64,000 nucleotides of DNA. Source: Paracoccus sp. IB05 (lineage in GTDB: Bacteria; Pseudomonadota; Alphaproteobacteria; Rhodobacterales; Rhodobacteraceae). A program made the position numbers and the translations under genes. Shown here one piece after another: positions 1 to 8,526 of this stretch (positions are counted from its first letter, which is position 1; the number at the start of each line of letters is the position of its first letter). Location: the NCBI RefSeq assembly GCF_016405985.1, contig NZ_JAEFCF010000008.1, forward strand, positions 78,361-142,360, given 5' to 3'. Under the pieces are notes generated by a model. That model made no database searches. It had not been told where the DNA came from and saw only the letters and a list, made by a program, of their open reading frames with translations.

Positions 1-717
1 TTTGCTGTCACGGTAGAGGACGCCATTCGCGCCCAGCGTCACCACCACCGCTCCGACCCCGCGTGCCAGCAGCGCGTCTGCGGCTGCAACGGCAGAGGTG
101 ATATCGGTGACCGGGATACCGGTCAGAATCTCGGCCTCGGATTCGTTCGGGGTGAGAAAATCGCAAAGCGCCAGCAGCGCGTCATCAAGCTCTGCCGCCG
201 GGGCCGGGTTGAGGATCGTGGTCACGCCGGCTTCGCGCGCGAGGCGCAGCCCGGTCCGCGCCGCTTCGATCGGTTGTTCGAGCTGCGTGATAAAAACGCC
301 GGCGCCCCGGATCAGCTCTGCCCGCGCCTCAAGATCCACGGGCGTGATCCGCCCCCCGGCCCCTGCGGCAACGATGATCGCATTATTGCCGGTCGCCGCT
401 TCGATGAAGATGAAGGCCGAGCCGGTATGGCTTGCCGCATCTTCGGTGACTTCGGGGGTCACGCCCGCATCGGACCAGACCGCCCGCGCCATTTTCGCGA
501 AATCGTCGCGCCCGAGCCGGGTGATGATATGGGCGGCACCGCCCGGCCCGGCGGCTTTTGCCGCCGCCACCGCCTGGTTCGACCCTTTGCCGCCCGGCTC
601 CAGCTTGAAATCCTCGCCCATCACCGTCTCGCCGATCTTTGGCTGACGTTTGGCACGGTAGACCGCATCGGCATTGAAAATGCCAAGCACCACCACAGGT
701 TTGACTGCACTCATCAT
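1..717 (-). CDS. rbsK: Ribokinase (PfkB family), C-terminus cut by window edge
   Basis: Reads from ATG 717 to the window edge, 239 codons with no stop. Ribokinases of this family phosphorylate D-ribose (or a related sugar) at O5 with ATP in the cytosol. Visible PfkB features are an N-terminal glycine-rich sugar-binding stretch (EPGGKGSNQAVAAAKAAG, about residues 37-54), a central sheet, and the NxxE metal-binding motif in TPNESEAEILTG. The C-terminal anion hole and catalytic aspartate lie outside the window. The start could also be the second ATG at 714. It follows the RbsD/FucU gene on the same strand after 40 bp, so both probably belong to one sugar-utilisation operon that continues beyond position 1. 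Sugar specificity cannot be read from the sequence. Confidence 0.9.
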   Translation of the reverse strand, partial: MMSAVKPVVVLGIFNADAVYRAKRQPKIGETVMGEDFKLEPGGKGSNQAVAAAKAAGPGGAAHIITRLGRDDFAKMARAVWSDAGVTPEVTEDAASHTGSAFIFIEAATGNNAIIVAAGAGGRITPVDLEARAELIRGAGVFITQLEQPIEAARTGLRLAREAGVTTILNPAPAAELDDALLALCDFLTPNESEAEILTGIPVTDITSAVAAADALLARGVGAVVVTLGANGVLYRDSK

Positions 718-757
718 CAGCTCCGGTCTTGAAGGTCAGGCGTCTGTCAGGCGTCCA

Positions 758-1210
758 TCAGGCTTCGGGCGCGATCACGCCCTTGCGCAACATGAAACAG
801 CCGTAGAACCGGCGCTCGCCGGTCACCACAACCGCATAGGCCTGTTTCGCGAGATCGTAAAAGGCGAAACGGTCAATCCCCGGCAGCGGGCGGGCGCGGC
901 CCTCGGCGCGGTCGATCTCGGCCTGGACCTCTGCCTGGACCTCGGGGCGGGCGTCAGCGTCACCGACAACCTCCATCCGGCCCGCGAAATCCGGCACGAA
1001 ATCATCCAGCGGCATCACCGAGAGGATCGCATTCGCCGCCTCGGCCGCCGTCAGGTTCTCCATCATGAGAGGCCGGCCCAGCACGGTCTCTTTCGCCACC
1101 GAATAAGCGGGGAAATTCGTGTCGACGAGGATCAGCATATCGCCATGTCCCATCGCGCGCAGTGTGCCCAGCACATCGGCATTCAGCCGGTGGTCAATTC
1201 CCTTGAGCAT
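758..1210 (-). CDS. RbsD/FucU family sugar mutarotase
   Basis: A 150-residue protein of the RbsD/FucU family, which interconverts sugar anomers (ribose pyranase or fucose mutarotase) so that transported sugar enters the kinase reaction quickly. The start (MLKGIDHRLNADVL) and the MGHGD motif with His22, followed by Asp30, resemble FucU more than RbsD, and the length (about 140-150) also fits FucU. It lies directly upstream of the ribokinase gene on the same strand, which supports a sugar-catabolic role. Whether ribose, fucose or another sugar is the natural substrate is unknown, so no symbol is given. Confidence 0.88.
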   Translation of the reverse strand: MLKGIDHRLNADVLGTLRAMGHGDMLILVDTNFPAYSVAKETVLGRPLMMENLTAAEAANAILSVMPLDDFVPDFAGRMEVVGDADARPEVQAEVQAEIDRAEGRARPLPGIDRFAFYDLAKQAYAVVVTGERRFYGCFMLRKGVIAPEA

Positions 1211-1303
1211 CCATATTCTCCCTGAACCTGCGGCGAAGATATGTCGCCGGGGCGGCGGCGTCCAGAACCCCGCTCAGCCAGAATCCCGCCCGGGAGGAAA
1301 CCG

Positions 1304-1795
1304 ATGCAGATCCGCGATGAGAGACGTGAGGACGAGGAGCACATCGCTGCCCTGATCACCGCAGCCTTTCTGGAGGCGCCGCACAGGGATGGCAATGAGG
1401 CCGGCCTCTTCAGCGGTTTGCGCGCGGCGCAGGCGCTGCTGCTGTCGCTGGTCGCGGAAGAGGACGGCCAGCTGATCGGCCATATCGCGGCCTCGCCCTG
1501 CCGGATCGGGGGGCAAAGCGGGTATGCGCTGATTGCGCCCGTCTCAGTCCTGCCTTCCCGCCAGGGTCAGAGCATCGGTTCCGCCCTGATGCAGGCCGCG
1601 CTGCAACGGCTGGAGGCGGCGCGTGTTCCCGGCGCGGCGCTGGTCGGCGATCCGCTCTATTATCAGCGCTTTGGCTTTGCGGCGCGCGCGGGTCTCGGCT
1701 GTGCCGGGATCCCGTCGGATTATGTCCTCTCACGCGGGCTGACCGGCGCCGCACCGGTGGGAGAGCTGGATCTCCACCCGGTCTTTACCGGTTGA
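1304..1795 (+). CDS. GNAT family N-acetyltransferase (YhbS-like)
   Basis: A 163-residue acetyl-CoA dependent acyltransferase of the GNAT fold. The start ATG 1304 is chosen because GGAGGAAA lies just upstream; the frame is open further upstream but lacks a ribosome site there. The core has the beta4 strand (ALIAPVSVLPSRQGQSIGSALM), in which Q/R-x-x-G-x-G/A is the acetyl-CoA pyrophosphate loop, here with Ser in place of the usual second Gly. The C-terminal GDPLYYQRFGF motif is typical of the YhbS/Eis-like small GNAT group. It is divergent from the FucU gene and convergent with the aminotransferase. Substrate unknown. Confidence 0.85.
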   Translation: MQIRDERREDEEHIAALITAAFLEAPHRDGNEAGLFSGLRAAQALLLSLVAEEDGQLIGHIAASPCRIGGQSGYALIAPVSVLPSRQGQSIGSALMQAALQRLEAARVPGAALVGDPLYYQRFGFAARAGLGCAGIPSDYVLSRGLTGAAPVGELDLHPVFTG

Positions 1796-1804
1796 AACGC
1801 GAAA

Positions 1805-1829
1805 GGGCCGCGAGGTTTCCCCGCAGCCC
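1805..1829. terminator. Imperfect hairpin between convergent genes
   Basis: An 11-bp stem with two mismatches around a TTT loop, placed between the convergent GNAT and aminotransferase stops. There is no good U-run on either side, so it is only a weak terminator candidate. Confidence 0.35.
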
Positions 1830-1850
1830 CTGATGTCACCTGAAACGGGA

Positions 1851-3230
1851 TCAGCCGAAGACGCGGGTCAGGGCGACGTCGATGGCCCCGGTGATCTCGT
1901 CGATATTGTCCGGCGTCGCGATCAGCGCCGGTGCAAGGCAGAGCGTGTTGTTGAACCCCGGGAGCGAGCGGTTCGTGACCCCGATGATCACACCCTGCGC
2001 ACCGCATTCCGCCACAACCTGGGCCGCGAGCTTCTCGGCCACCGGTTCTTTGGTGCCGCGATCCGCCACCAGCTCGGCGCCCAGGAACAGGCCCTTGCCG
2101 CGCACATCGCCGATCACCTTGTGCTTTTCCATCAGCGCCTGCAGGTTCGCGAGGCAACGGTCGCCCATGGCAACGGTATTGCCGATCAGATCCTCGTCCT
2201 CGATGATGCGCATATTCTCCAGCGCCGCTGCCGGCCCCGAGGTGCAGCCGCCAAAGGTCGAAATGTCGCGGAAATAGCTCAGCGGATCCGAGGCGTCATC
2301 CTTGAACATCTCGAACACGCGCTCGGTGGTGACAGTGCAGGAAATCGCCGCATAGCCCGAGGCGAGGCCCTTCGCCATGGTCACGAAATCGGGCTTCACG
2401 CCGTAAAGCTGATAGCCAAACCAGGCGCCGGCGCGGCCCATGCCGCAGACGACCTCGTCGATATGCAGGAGAATATCGTATTTCTTGCAGATTTCCTGCA
2501 CGCGTTCCCAATAGCCTTTGGGCGGCACGATCACGCCGCCGCCGGCGGTCACCGGTTCCAGAACGATGGCGCCGACAGTGTCCGGGCCTTCGCGCAGGAT
2601 CACTTCCTCAATGGCATCAGCGGCGCGCTCGCCGTAATTCTCGACATCCCATTGCTTGCGGTATTCCAGACAATGCGGCACCCGCACGAAGCCTTCGGGG
2701 AACGGCCCGTATTGGCTGGAGCGCTCATCCTGACCACCGCTCGCCAGAGCGGCAATCGTGGTGCCGTGATAGTCGCGGTCGCGGTAGAGGATCTTCCACT
2801 TCTTGCCGCCGTGATGACGCGCCGAGATCTGGCGCACCATCTTATAGACCTTCTCATTCGCCTCGGAGCCCGAGTTCGAATAATAGACCCGGGTCAGGCC
2901 CGGCATTTTGGTGATCAGCTTTTCGGCAAACAGCGCGCCCGGGACCGTGCCCGCCGCACCGGCGAAATAGTTCATCTTGATCAGCTGGTCGCGCACCGCA
3001 TTGGCAATGCTCTCGCGACCGTAGCCGACATTCACCGTCCAGACACCGCCCGAGACCGCGTCGATATATTCCTTGCCTTTGGCATCCCAGACCCGGATGC
3101 CCTTGCCCTCGACGATCACGCGCGGGTCAGCGGTTTCAAACGCCTTATGCTGCGCCAGATGGTGCCAGACATGGGCGCGGTCGGCTTCGACCACGCGCCC
3201 CATATCGTTCATGCCCTGAATGCCTTCCAT
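1851..3230 (-). CDS. tpa: Taurine--pyruvate type class III aminotransferase
   Basis: A 459-residue fold-type I PLP enzyme. Class III landmarks are SGGVWTVNVGYGRE near the N-terminus, YYSNSGSEANEKVYKM, the PLP aspartate in HIDEVVCGMGRAG and the Schiff-base lysine in TMAKGLASGY. The AHVWHHLAQHK opening and the overall pattern match taurine:pyruvate aminotransferases of Rhodobacterales, which convert taurine plus pyruvate to sulfoacetaldehyde plus alanine. No xsc, tauR or taurine transporter gene is in the window, so the physiological substrate remains inferred; beta-alanine or another omega-amino acid is possible. ATG 3230 is preceded by AGGGAAAGG; an internal ATG at 3212 is the alternative. 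Confidence 0.82.
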   Translation of the reverse strand: MEGIQGMNDMGRVVEADRAHVWHHLAQHKAFETADPRVIVEGKGIRVWDAKGKEYIDAVSGGVWTVNVGYGRESIANAVRDQLIKMNYFAGAAGTVPGALFAEKLITKMPGLTRVYYSNSGSEANEKVYKMVRQISARHHGGKKWKILYRDRDYHGTTIAALASGGQDERSSQYGPFPEGFVRVPHCLEYRKQWDVENYGERAADAIEEVILREGPDTVGAIVLEPVTAGGGVIVPPKGYWERVQEICKKYDILLHIDEVVCGMGRAGAWFGYQLYGVKPDFVTMAKGLASGYAAISCTVTTERVFEMFKDDASDPLSYFRDISTFGGCTSGPAAALENMRIIEDEDLIGNTVAMGDRCLANLQALMEKHKVIGDVRGKGLFLGAELVADRGTKEPVAEKLAAQVVAECGAQGVIIGVTNRSLPGFNNTLCLAPALIATPDNIDEITGAIDVALTRVFG

Positions 3231-3463
3231 GGCTCTGCCTTTCCCTGCGAGATCGCCTTCGCCGCGAGTATCGCGGAAATTGCGCCCCGTCATTAGGGCC
3301 AGACGCGAAATGGCCCTAAGACCAGACGCCCGATTGCCGGCGGACGTATAAAATCTGCGAAAGATTGGCGAATTTTCGGGCGACTGACCGGGCCGGAACA
3401 ACCTTTCTTTAAGTTTCAGCAGTCTATCCATGTCCGGATCGGACGTGTTGCAAACAGGGGGCC

Positions 3464-3934
3464 ATGGCCATGCCAGGTTCAGAGCTGCCAATTTCGGGCC
3501 TGCCAGAGGTGGCAGGAGCAGATCCGGCTGCGCCAGATTCGGGTGCGCGAAATTCGGGTGTACCAGATGCAGGCTCTCCGTCTTCGGACCCGCCAGATCC
3601 GGATCTGCTGGCGTCTGACCTGGCGGGTTCAGAGACCCGCGCGCAATCTGCAAAGCTGGAGCTGGCGGAACGGGCCGATCCGCTGGGCGACCTTTCAATT
3701 CTGGCGTTCCTGCGCCGCCATCAGGGCCAGCCGGTCGAGATCGATGCCAGCCGGCTCCGCCTCCCCAATGGGCCCCTGGTCGAAACACTTCTTGTTGCAG
3801 CCAGGACCTGGCGTGCCAGGGGGATCGCATTTTCCATAACCGGCCTCGCGCCCGGTCATGTCGAACAGCTGCGCTGGCTGGGCCTCGCCGCCCCCCTCGG
3901 CCTTGATCCCGGGGCGGAGGTGCTGCCCGTATGA
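3464..3934 (+). CDS. STAS-domain protein at the head of the che operon
   Basis: A 156-residue protein in two parts. Residues 1 to about 60 are low-complexity Pro/Ser/Asp/Gly pentads encoded by a 15-bp tandem repeat. From about residue 75 a STAS-like fold follows (LSILAFLRRHQGQPVEIDAS, then LVETLLVAARTWRARGIAFSITG). STAS domains act as protein-interaction or anti-sigma-antagonist modules; a STAS protein opening a chemotaxis operon is common in Rhodobacterales, but its role is not established. The stop overlaps the cheY start as ATGA, so translation is probably coupled. The repeat-rich N-terminus makes the start uncertain. Confidence 0.75.
   Translation: MAMPGSELPISGLPEVAGADPAAPDSGARNSGVPDAGSPSSDPPDPDLLASDLAGSETRAQSAKLELAERADPLGDLSILAFLRRHQGQPVEIDASRLRLPNGPLVETLLVAARTWRARGIAFSITGLAPGHVEQLRWLGLAAPLGLDPGAEVLPV
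3484..3640 (+). repeat. 15-bp tandem repeat encoding pentapeptides (STAS protein)
   Basis: Successive 15-bp units are clearest at 3530, 3545, 3560, 3575, 3590 and 3605 (for example GCGCCAGATTCGGGT followed by GCGCGAAATTCGGGT). They are read in frame as pentads such as A-P-D-S-G. The unit resembles, in reverse complement, the repeat inside cheA at 4801-4905. Confidence 0.75.
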
Positions 3935-4332
3935 CCCTGCGTATCCTCGCAATTGATGATTCCCTGACCATCCGCACTCTGCTCCGGCAGGCGGTCGAGA
4001 ATGCCGGCTTCGCCTGCGCCACTGCGAATGATGGCAAAGACGGTGTCGAAATGTTCAGCGAGGTCGATCCCGATGTTGTGATCACCGATATCAATATGCC
4101 CCGGCTCGACGGTTTCGGCGTGATCGAGGCCATTCGCACCGGCACACATAATACCCGCGTGCCGATCCTGGTGCTTTCCACCGAAAGCGGCGAGGCACTG
4201 AAAGCGCGCGCCCGCGCCGCAGGTGCCACCGGCTGGCTGGTGAAGCCTTTCGAGGATCTGCAACTGATCGCCATCTTGCGCCGTGTCACCGGTTATGCCG
4301 GCCCCGGCCATTCCGAACGGGGACAGGCCTGA
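3931..4332 (+). CDS. cheY: Single-domain chemotaxis response regulator CheY
   Basis: A 133-residue receiver domain without an output domain. The acidic pair Asp9-Asp10, phospho-acceptor Asp53 (VVITDINMPRLDG), switch Ser/Thr in VLSTES and the conserved Lys in WLVKPFEDL are all present, so it should accept phosphate from CheA. It overlaps the STAS gene by ATGA and precedes cheA by two bases. In alphaproteobacteria with two CheY proteins, one usually drives the flagellar motor and the other acts as a phosphate sink; which is which cannot be told here. Confidence 0.95.
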   Translation: MTLRILAIDDSLTIRTLLRQAVENAGFACATANDGKDGVEMFSEVDPDVVITDINMPRLDGFGVIEAIRTGTHNTRVPILVLSTESGEALKARARAAGATGWLVKPFEDLQLIAILRRVTGYAGPGHSERGQA

Positions 4333-4334
4333 CC

Positions 4335-6812
4335 ATGTCGATGCAATCCATCCGTGACACGTTTTTCGAAGAATGCGAGGATCTGCTTGAGGCGCTGGCC
4401 GAAGGTCTCGCCAGGATGGAGACCGGCGAGGCCGACAGTGAATGTCTCAATGCCGTCTTCCGCGCCGTTCATTCGATCAAAGGCGGCGCCGGTGCCTTCG
4501 CGCTCTCGGATCTGGTCGCCTTCGCCCATCGGTTCGAGACGGTCCTTGATGAAATCCGCTCTGACCGGCTCGATCTGAGCGACGAGGTCATGCATGTATT
4601 GTTGCGGTCGGCAGATCACCTCGCCGACCAGGTCGAGGCCGCGCGCGAAGAACGCAGCATCGATGAAGAGGTCACAGCCGCATTCCTTGTCAATCTTGGC
4701 ACCTGCCTCGGTGATGCCGGTTTCGAGGCGCCGGCCGCCGATGAAGATTTCGGCTTCAGCGCCATCACGCTGGATTTCGGCGCAAGTCCCGGCCTGCCCG
4801 CCTTCGAACTTCCCGACCTCGGATTTGCCGGCCCCGAATTTCCCGTCACGGATCATCCGCGCCCGGATCTGTCCCACCCCGATCCTCGGACCTCTGGCTC
4901 CGGGGCGACGGCGGCGCCCGCGCTCGCCGATCTCACGCCGGACAAGAAGACGAGCGCACCGCGCCACCGGATCCGCTTCATTCCCTGGCCTCAGTTTTAC
5001 AGCAATGGCCATGATCCGCTGGTGTTGATCACAAGCCTCGCAGCCCCCGGCGAGCTCGAGATCAGACCGGATCTCTCCTCCCTGCCGGAATTCGCTGAAT
5101 TCGACCCGGCAAAGCCCTGTCTTGCATGGGATATTCTGGTTGCAAGCCATCTGCCCGAAGCGACAGTCGAGGCGCATTTCGAATTCGTGCGCGGCCTGTG
5201 TGAGCTTTCTGTCGCGCCGGAAATCACGCCTGCACCCGCGCCCGAAAACCCGGCTGTCGCGCTCCCCTGGCCTGCGCCTCTGCCGGAGCCTCTGGTGGAG
5301 CCACTGACAATCCAGTCGCGCGCCCCTGAACCAGAGCAAGTCGTCATCTCACCCCCTGCCGGCCCTCCGCCGGATGCGGTGATCGAGACCTCCGCCCTTC
5401 CGCCAGAGAAAGACACGCCGAGAGACGCGACTGGCGAAGGCGCCGGCGCCCTTCTCCGGCGTCGTCTTCCGAAAAGCGAGGACGACGCCGAAGGGCGTGG
5501 TCCAAAGCCCACATTGCGTGTCGATCTGGAGCGGGTGGACCGGCTGATCAACGCGGTAGGCGAGCTGATCATCAACCAGGCGATGATCGAACAGAGCGTG
5601 ACCGACCTGTCCCTGCCCGCAGACACAGAAATCATTTCCCATACCGAAGATTACCGCCTGCTCGCGCGCGACCTGCAAGAGGCGGTGATGGCAATCCGTG
5701 CCCAGCCGGTGAAACCTCTCTTCCAGCGCATGTCCCGCATCGTCCGCGAGGCGGCTGAAGCAACAGGTAAACCCGCGCATCTCGTCACCATTGGCGAGTC
5801 GACCGAAGTCGACAAGACAGTGGTTGAGAGGCTGGCGGATCCGCTGACCCATATGATCCGCAATGCTGTTGATCACGGGCTGGAAAGTGCTGCGGCACGT
5901 GTGGCAGCTGGCAAGGATCCTGAAGGCACTATTCGCCTCTCTGCCGCACACCGTTCCGGCAGCGTGATCATCACCATCAGCGACGATGGCGGCGGACTGG
6001 ACCGCAACCGCATCCTCGCAAAAGCAATCTCACGCGGGCTGGTGGCAGAGGGCGCCGAACTGAGTGATGCAGAGATTGATAACCTCTTGTTCCTGCCTGG
6101 TTTTTCTACGGCCGAGAAAATCTCGAATCTCTCGGGGCGGGGGGTTGGCCTTGACGTGGTGAAGAACGCTGTCGGGGCCCTTGGCGGTCGGATTGCGATC
6201 AGCTCGACCCTCGGCAGCGGCTCCGAATTTACCATTTCACTGCCCCTGACCCTTGCCGTGATGGATGGCATGGTCATCTCCGTAGCCGGGCAAACCATGG
6301 TCATCCCGATCGCGTCGGTGATCGAAACCATCCGCCCGACCGCCGCCGATCTGCATCTCCTTGGAACTTCCGACCGGCTGCTCTCCATCCGTGGCCGCTT
6401 TCTGCCCATGATCGACGTCGCCGAATGCCTTGGTTTCGGCCGGCGCGATCCGGCTCAGGCGTCACTTGCACTTCTGGTGGAAACCGATGCCCAGGCCCAT
6501 TGCGCGCTGATGGTGGACGCGGTGCTGGATCAACGCCAGGTGGTGATCAAGGGCCTCGATTCCAATTACGGCGCCATTCCGGGCGTCTCGGCGGCAACGG
6601 TGCTGGGCGACGGTCAGATCGCCCTGATCCTCGATACCGAGGCCCTGACATCGAACATGTCCGGTCTGATCAATGGACGCAACGGCGCAAACTATCTGCC
6701 GCCCGCGGCCGGCGCCACAGCGGCCCCGGCCTCTCAGTCCTTCCAGCCGCTGGCCGCGCGGGCCCAGGCCTTGCCCCAGCCCCAAACCGGAGCCCCCCAT
6801 GCAATCCATTGA
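4335..6812 (+). CDS. cheA: Chemotaxis histidine kinase CheA
   Basis: An 825-residue sensor kinase that phosphorylates CheY and normally CheB in receptor arrays at the membrane. Domains: P1/Hpt with phospho-His46 (AVHSIKGGAGAFAL), a long variable middle section (about 130-380) including Pro-rich pentads, the P3 dimerisation region (LERVDRLINAVGELIINQAM), the HATPase domain with N box HMIRNAVDHGLE, G1 DDGGGLDRNRI and G2 GRGVGLDVVKNAVG, and the C-terminal CheW-like P5 domain. No P2 response-regulator docking domain is recognisable in the middle section. The end overlaps cheW by 14 bp. Confidence 0.96.
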   Translation: MSMQSIRDTFFEECEDLLEALAEGLARMETGEADSECLNAVFRAVHSIKGGAGAFALSDLVAFAHRFETVLDEIRSDRLDLSDEVMHVLLRSADHLADQVEAAREERSIDEEVTAAFLVNLGTCLGDAGFEAPAADEDFGFSAITLDFGASPGLPAFELPDLGFAGPEFPVTDHPRPDLSHPDPRTSGSGATAAPALADLTPDKKTSAPRHRIRFIPWPQFYSNGHDPLVLITSLAAPGELEIRPDLSSLPEFAEFDPAKPCLAWDILVASHLPEATVEAHFEFVRGLCELSVAPEITPAPAPENPAVALPWPAPLPEPLVEPLTIQSRAPEPEQVVISPPAGPPPDAVIETSALPPEKDTPRDATGEGAGALLRRRLPKSEDDAEGRGPKPTLRVDLERVDRLINAVGELIINQAMIEQSVTDLSLPADTEIISHTEDYRLLARDLQEAVMAIRAQPVKPLFQRMSRIVREAAEATGKPAHLVTIGESTEVDKTVVERLADPLTHMIRNAVDHGLESAAARVAAGKDPEGTIRLSAAHRSGSVIITISDDGGGLDRNRILAKAISRGLVAEGAELSDAEIDNLLFLPGFSTAEKISNLSGRGVGLDVVKNAVGALGGRIAISSTLGSGSEFTISLPLTLAVMDGMVISVAGQTMVIPIASVIETIRPTAADLHLLGTSDRLLSIRGRFLPMIDVAECLGFGRRDPAQASLALLVETDAQAHCALMVDAVLDQRQVVIKGLDSNYGAIPGVSAATVLGDGQIALILDTEALTSNMSGLINGRNGANYLPPAAGATAAPASQSFQPLAARAQALPQPQTGAPHAIH
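4801..4905 (+). repeat. 15-bp tandem repeat inside the cheA linker
   Basis: Seven consecutive 15-bp units start at 4801, 4816, 4831, 4846, 4861, 4876 and 4891 (for example ACCTCGGATTTGCCG, GCCCCGAATTTCCCG). They are read in frame as Pro-rich pentads in the linker after P1. The third unit matches the reverse complement of the STAS-gene unit at 3545 in 12 of 15 positions. Confidence 0.75.
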
Positions 6813-7263
6813 TCCCGCCAGCCGCCTTGACGCCGAATTCGTCACGTTCTTCGCCGGCGCGCAGAGCTTCTCGCTCGACATCTCCCATGTCCGCGAGATC
6901 CGACGCTGGAGCACGGTCACGCCCCTGCCCCATGCGCCGAAAGAGGTTCTTGGCGTGATGAACCTGCGCGGCTCGGTCATCCCGATCTATGATCTCTCGG
7001 CCCGCTTCGGCCTTGGCCCCACCCAGGACAATCCGCGCAATGTGGTCGTGGTCGCCACCATCGGCAATCAGACCGTCGGCCTGCTCGTCGAGGCGGTCTC
7101 GGAAATCCTCTCGGTTGCCAGAAACCAGATCCAGGAGACACCCGATATCCGCTCTGAAAGCACACGCGCCTCCATCACCGGCATCATCCAGATGGAGGAA
7201 GGCATGACCCGGGTGATCGACCTCGAGGCGGTCATTCAATGCAAACCGAAACAGGCAGCATGA
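6799..7263 (+). CDS. cheW: Chemotaxis coupling protein CheW
   Basis: A 154-residue CheW that bridges receptors and the CheA P5 domain. The typical opening strand (FVTFFAGAQSFSLDISHVREI), the LPHAPKEVLGVMNLRGSVIPIYDL core and the VGLLVEAVSEIL strand are present at full length. The start at ATG 6799 overlaps the end of cheA by 14 bp, which is usual for cheA-cheW pairs; an upstream in-frame start at 6673 would only add residues from inside cheA. Its stop overlaps the next ATG (ATGA), indicating coupled translation with cheR. Confidence 0.95.
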   Translation: MQSIDPASRLDAEFVTFFAGAQSFSLDISHVREIRRWSTVTPLPHAPKEVLGVMNLRGSVIPIYDLSARFGLGPTQDNPRNVVVVATIGNQTVGLLVEAVSEILSVARNQIQETPDIRSESTRASITGIIQMEEGMTRVIDLEAVIQCKPKQAA

Positions 7264-8135
7264 CCCTGACCGCCCGCCGAACCCTCATCCCCCCGGACCC
7301 CGGCAGCAGCGATTTCAGCGATGCCGAATTTCGCCGGGTCGCTGATTATGCACAACGCGAATTCGGCCTCGTCTTACAGGAAAACAAAAAACAGGTTGTC
7401 CAGTCGCGGATCACCCGGCTTTTACAGGAGTTTCAGTGCACAGATATCGCCTCCTTCTGTTCAAGACTGGAATCGGGCAATTTCCAGGCCGAACGTGCAG
7501 CCTTCGTCACCGCGCTGACCACCAATGTGACCAGCTTCTTCCGTGAAGCGCATCACTTCGACATCTTCGCCGAAAGCCTGTTGAAGCCCAGCCTGTCCGG
7601 TCTCAGATCGGGCCAGAGGCTTCGGGCCTGGTCGGCCGGATGCTCTGCCGGCCAGGAACCAGGTTCGGTCGCGATGCGGATCCTTGATCTGCTGCCTGAT
7701 GCGGCAAAGCTCAATATTCGCATTCTCGCCACAGATATTGACCCGGCCATTATCGCGAAAGCACGCGCTGCGATCTATCCCGAAGAGGAAGCGCGTGGCA
7801 TCCCGCCCACCTTGCGCAACAGCTTCATCACCACCTGTGCAGCAGGATATTTCTCTCCGGATCCCCGCGTAACAGGCCTGATCCGCTTTGCCGAGCTCAA
7901 CCTGGTTGGAGACTGGCCGATACGCGGACCATTTGACGCGATTTTTTGCCGCAATGTGGCAATCTATTTCGACAAGCCAACCCAGGCCCGTCTGTGGAGC
8001 CGATTTGCAGGTTTGCTGCGCCCGGGCGGACTGCTCTTCATCGGCCATTCCGAACGCGTCTCAGGCCCGGCCATGAACCACCTCGTCAGCGCAGGTATCA
8101 CCACCTATCGCCGCAGCCAGGACATAAAAGGATGA
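7260..8135 (+). CDS. cheR: Chemoreceptor methyltransferase CheR
   Basis: A 291-residue CheR that methylates glutamates of chemoreceptors using S-adenosylmethionine. An N-terminal alpha-helical domain (DFSDAEFRRVADYAQREFG) is followed by the SAM-dependent methyltransferase fold with LRAWSAGCSAGQEPGSVAM, the acidic strand ILATDIDPAIIAKA and FDAIFCRNVAIYF. Near the N-terminus, SFFRE matches the conserved TxFFRE motif. The ATG at 7260 that overlaps the cheW stop is preferred; an earlier in-frame ATG at 7239 would give seven more residues. No CheD gene accompanies it. Confidence 0.94.
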   Translation: MTLTARRTLIPPDPGSSDFSDAEFRRVADYAQREFGLVLQENKKQVVQSRITRLLQEFQCTDIASFCSRLESGNFQAERAAFVTALTTNVTSFFREAHHFDIFAESLLKPSLSGLRSGQRLRAWSAGCSAGQEPGSVAMRILDLLPDAAKLNIRILATDIDPAIIAKARAAIYPEEEARGIPPTLRNSFITTCAAGYFSPDPRVTGLIRFAELNLVGDWPIRGPFDAIFCRNVAIYFDKPTQARLWSRFAGLLRPGGLLFIGHSERVSGPAMNHLVSAGITTYRRSQDIKG

Positions 8136-8139
8136 ACCA

Positions 8140-8526
8140 ATGAGTTTGAAAGAAAACCTTCGCGTGATGGTGGTTGACGACATGTCCGTCAGCCGCGCTT
8201 TGATCTCGCAATCCCTTGAAGAAATCGGCATCAGACATTTCGCCACGGAATCCGACAGCGGTGCCGTATTGGGCAAGCTCGCAACCAGCCCTGTGCATCT
8301 GGTCATATCCGACATGAATATGCCGGGCCTTTCCGGTCTCGATCTGCTCGCCGCCCTGCGCGGCAATACCGCGACGCAGAAGATCGGTTTCATTCTGATC
8401 ACCGGCACCCCCTCGCCCGAGGTCCTCAAGCGCGGCCAGGAGCTGGGCCTGAACAATCTGATCCGAAAACCGTTCACCGCAGCGACGGTGAAAACCGCAA
8501 TCGAAAGGGTGGTGGGGCCGCTATGA
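8140..8526 (+). CDS. cheY: Second single-domain CheY response regulator
   Basis: A 128-residue receiver domain with Asp13-Asp14, phospho-acceptor Asp58 (LVISDMNMPGLSG), Thr in LITGTPS and Lys in LIRKPFTAATVK. It starts four bases after cheR and overlaps the next gene as ATGA. Having two CheY genes in one operon follows the alphaproteobacterial scheme of motor-binding plus sink regulators. Its close coupling to a small protein with a CheZ-like motif suggests that protein may act on this CheY. Confidence 0.94.
   Translation: MSLKENLRVMVVDDMSVSRALISQSLEEIGIRHFATESDSGAVLGKLATSPVHLVISDMNMPGLSGLDLLAALRGNTATQKIGFILITGTPSPEVLKRGQELGLNNLIRKPFTAATVKTAIERVVGPL

Noticed and set aside
1833..3296. Long plus-strand frame opposite the aminotransferase
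   Set aside because: His/Arg/Asp-rich antisense shadow of a well-supported gene.
4700..5500. Frameshift in the cheA middle region
   Set aside because: The frame is continuous; the odd composition comes from the repeat-rich flexible linker.
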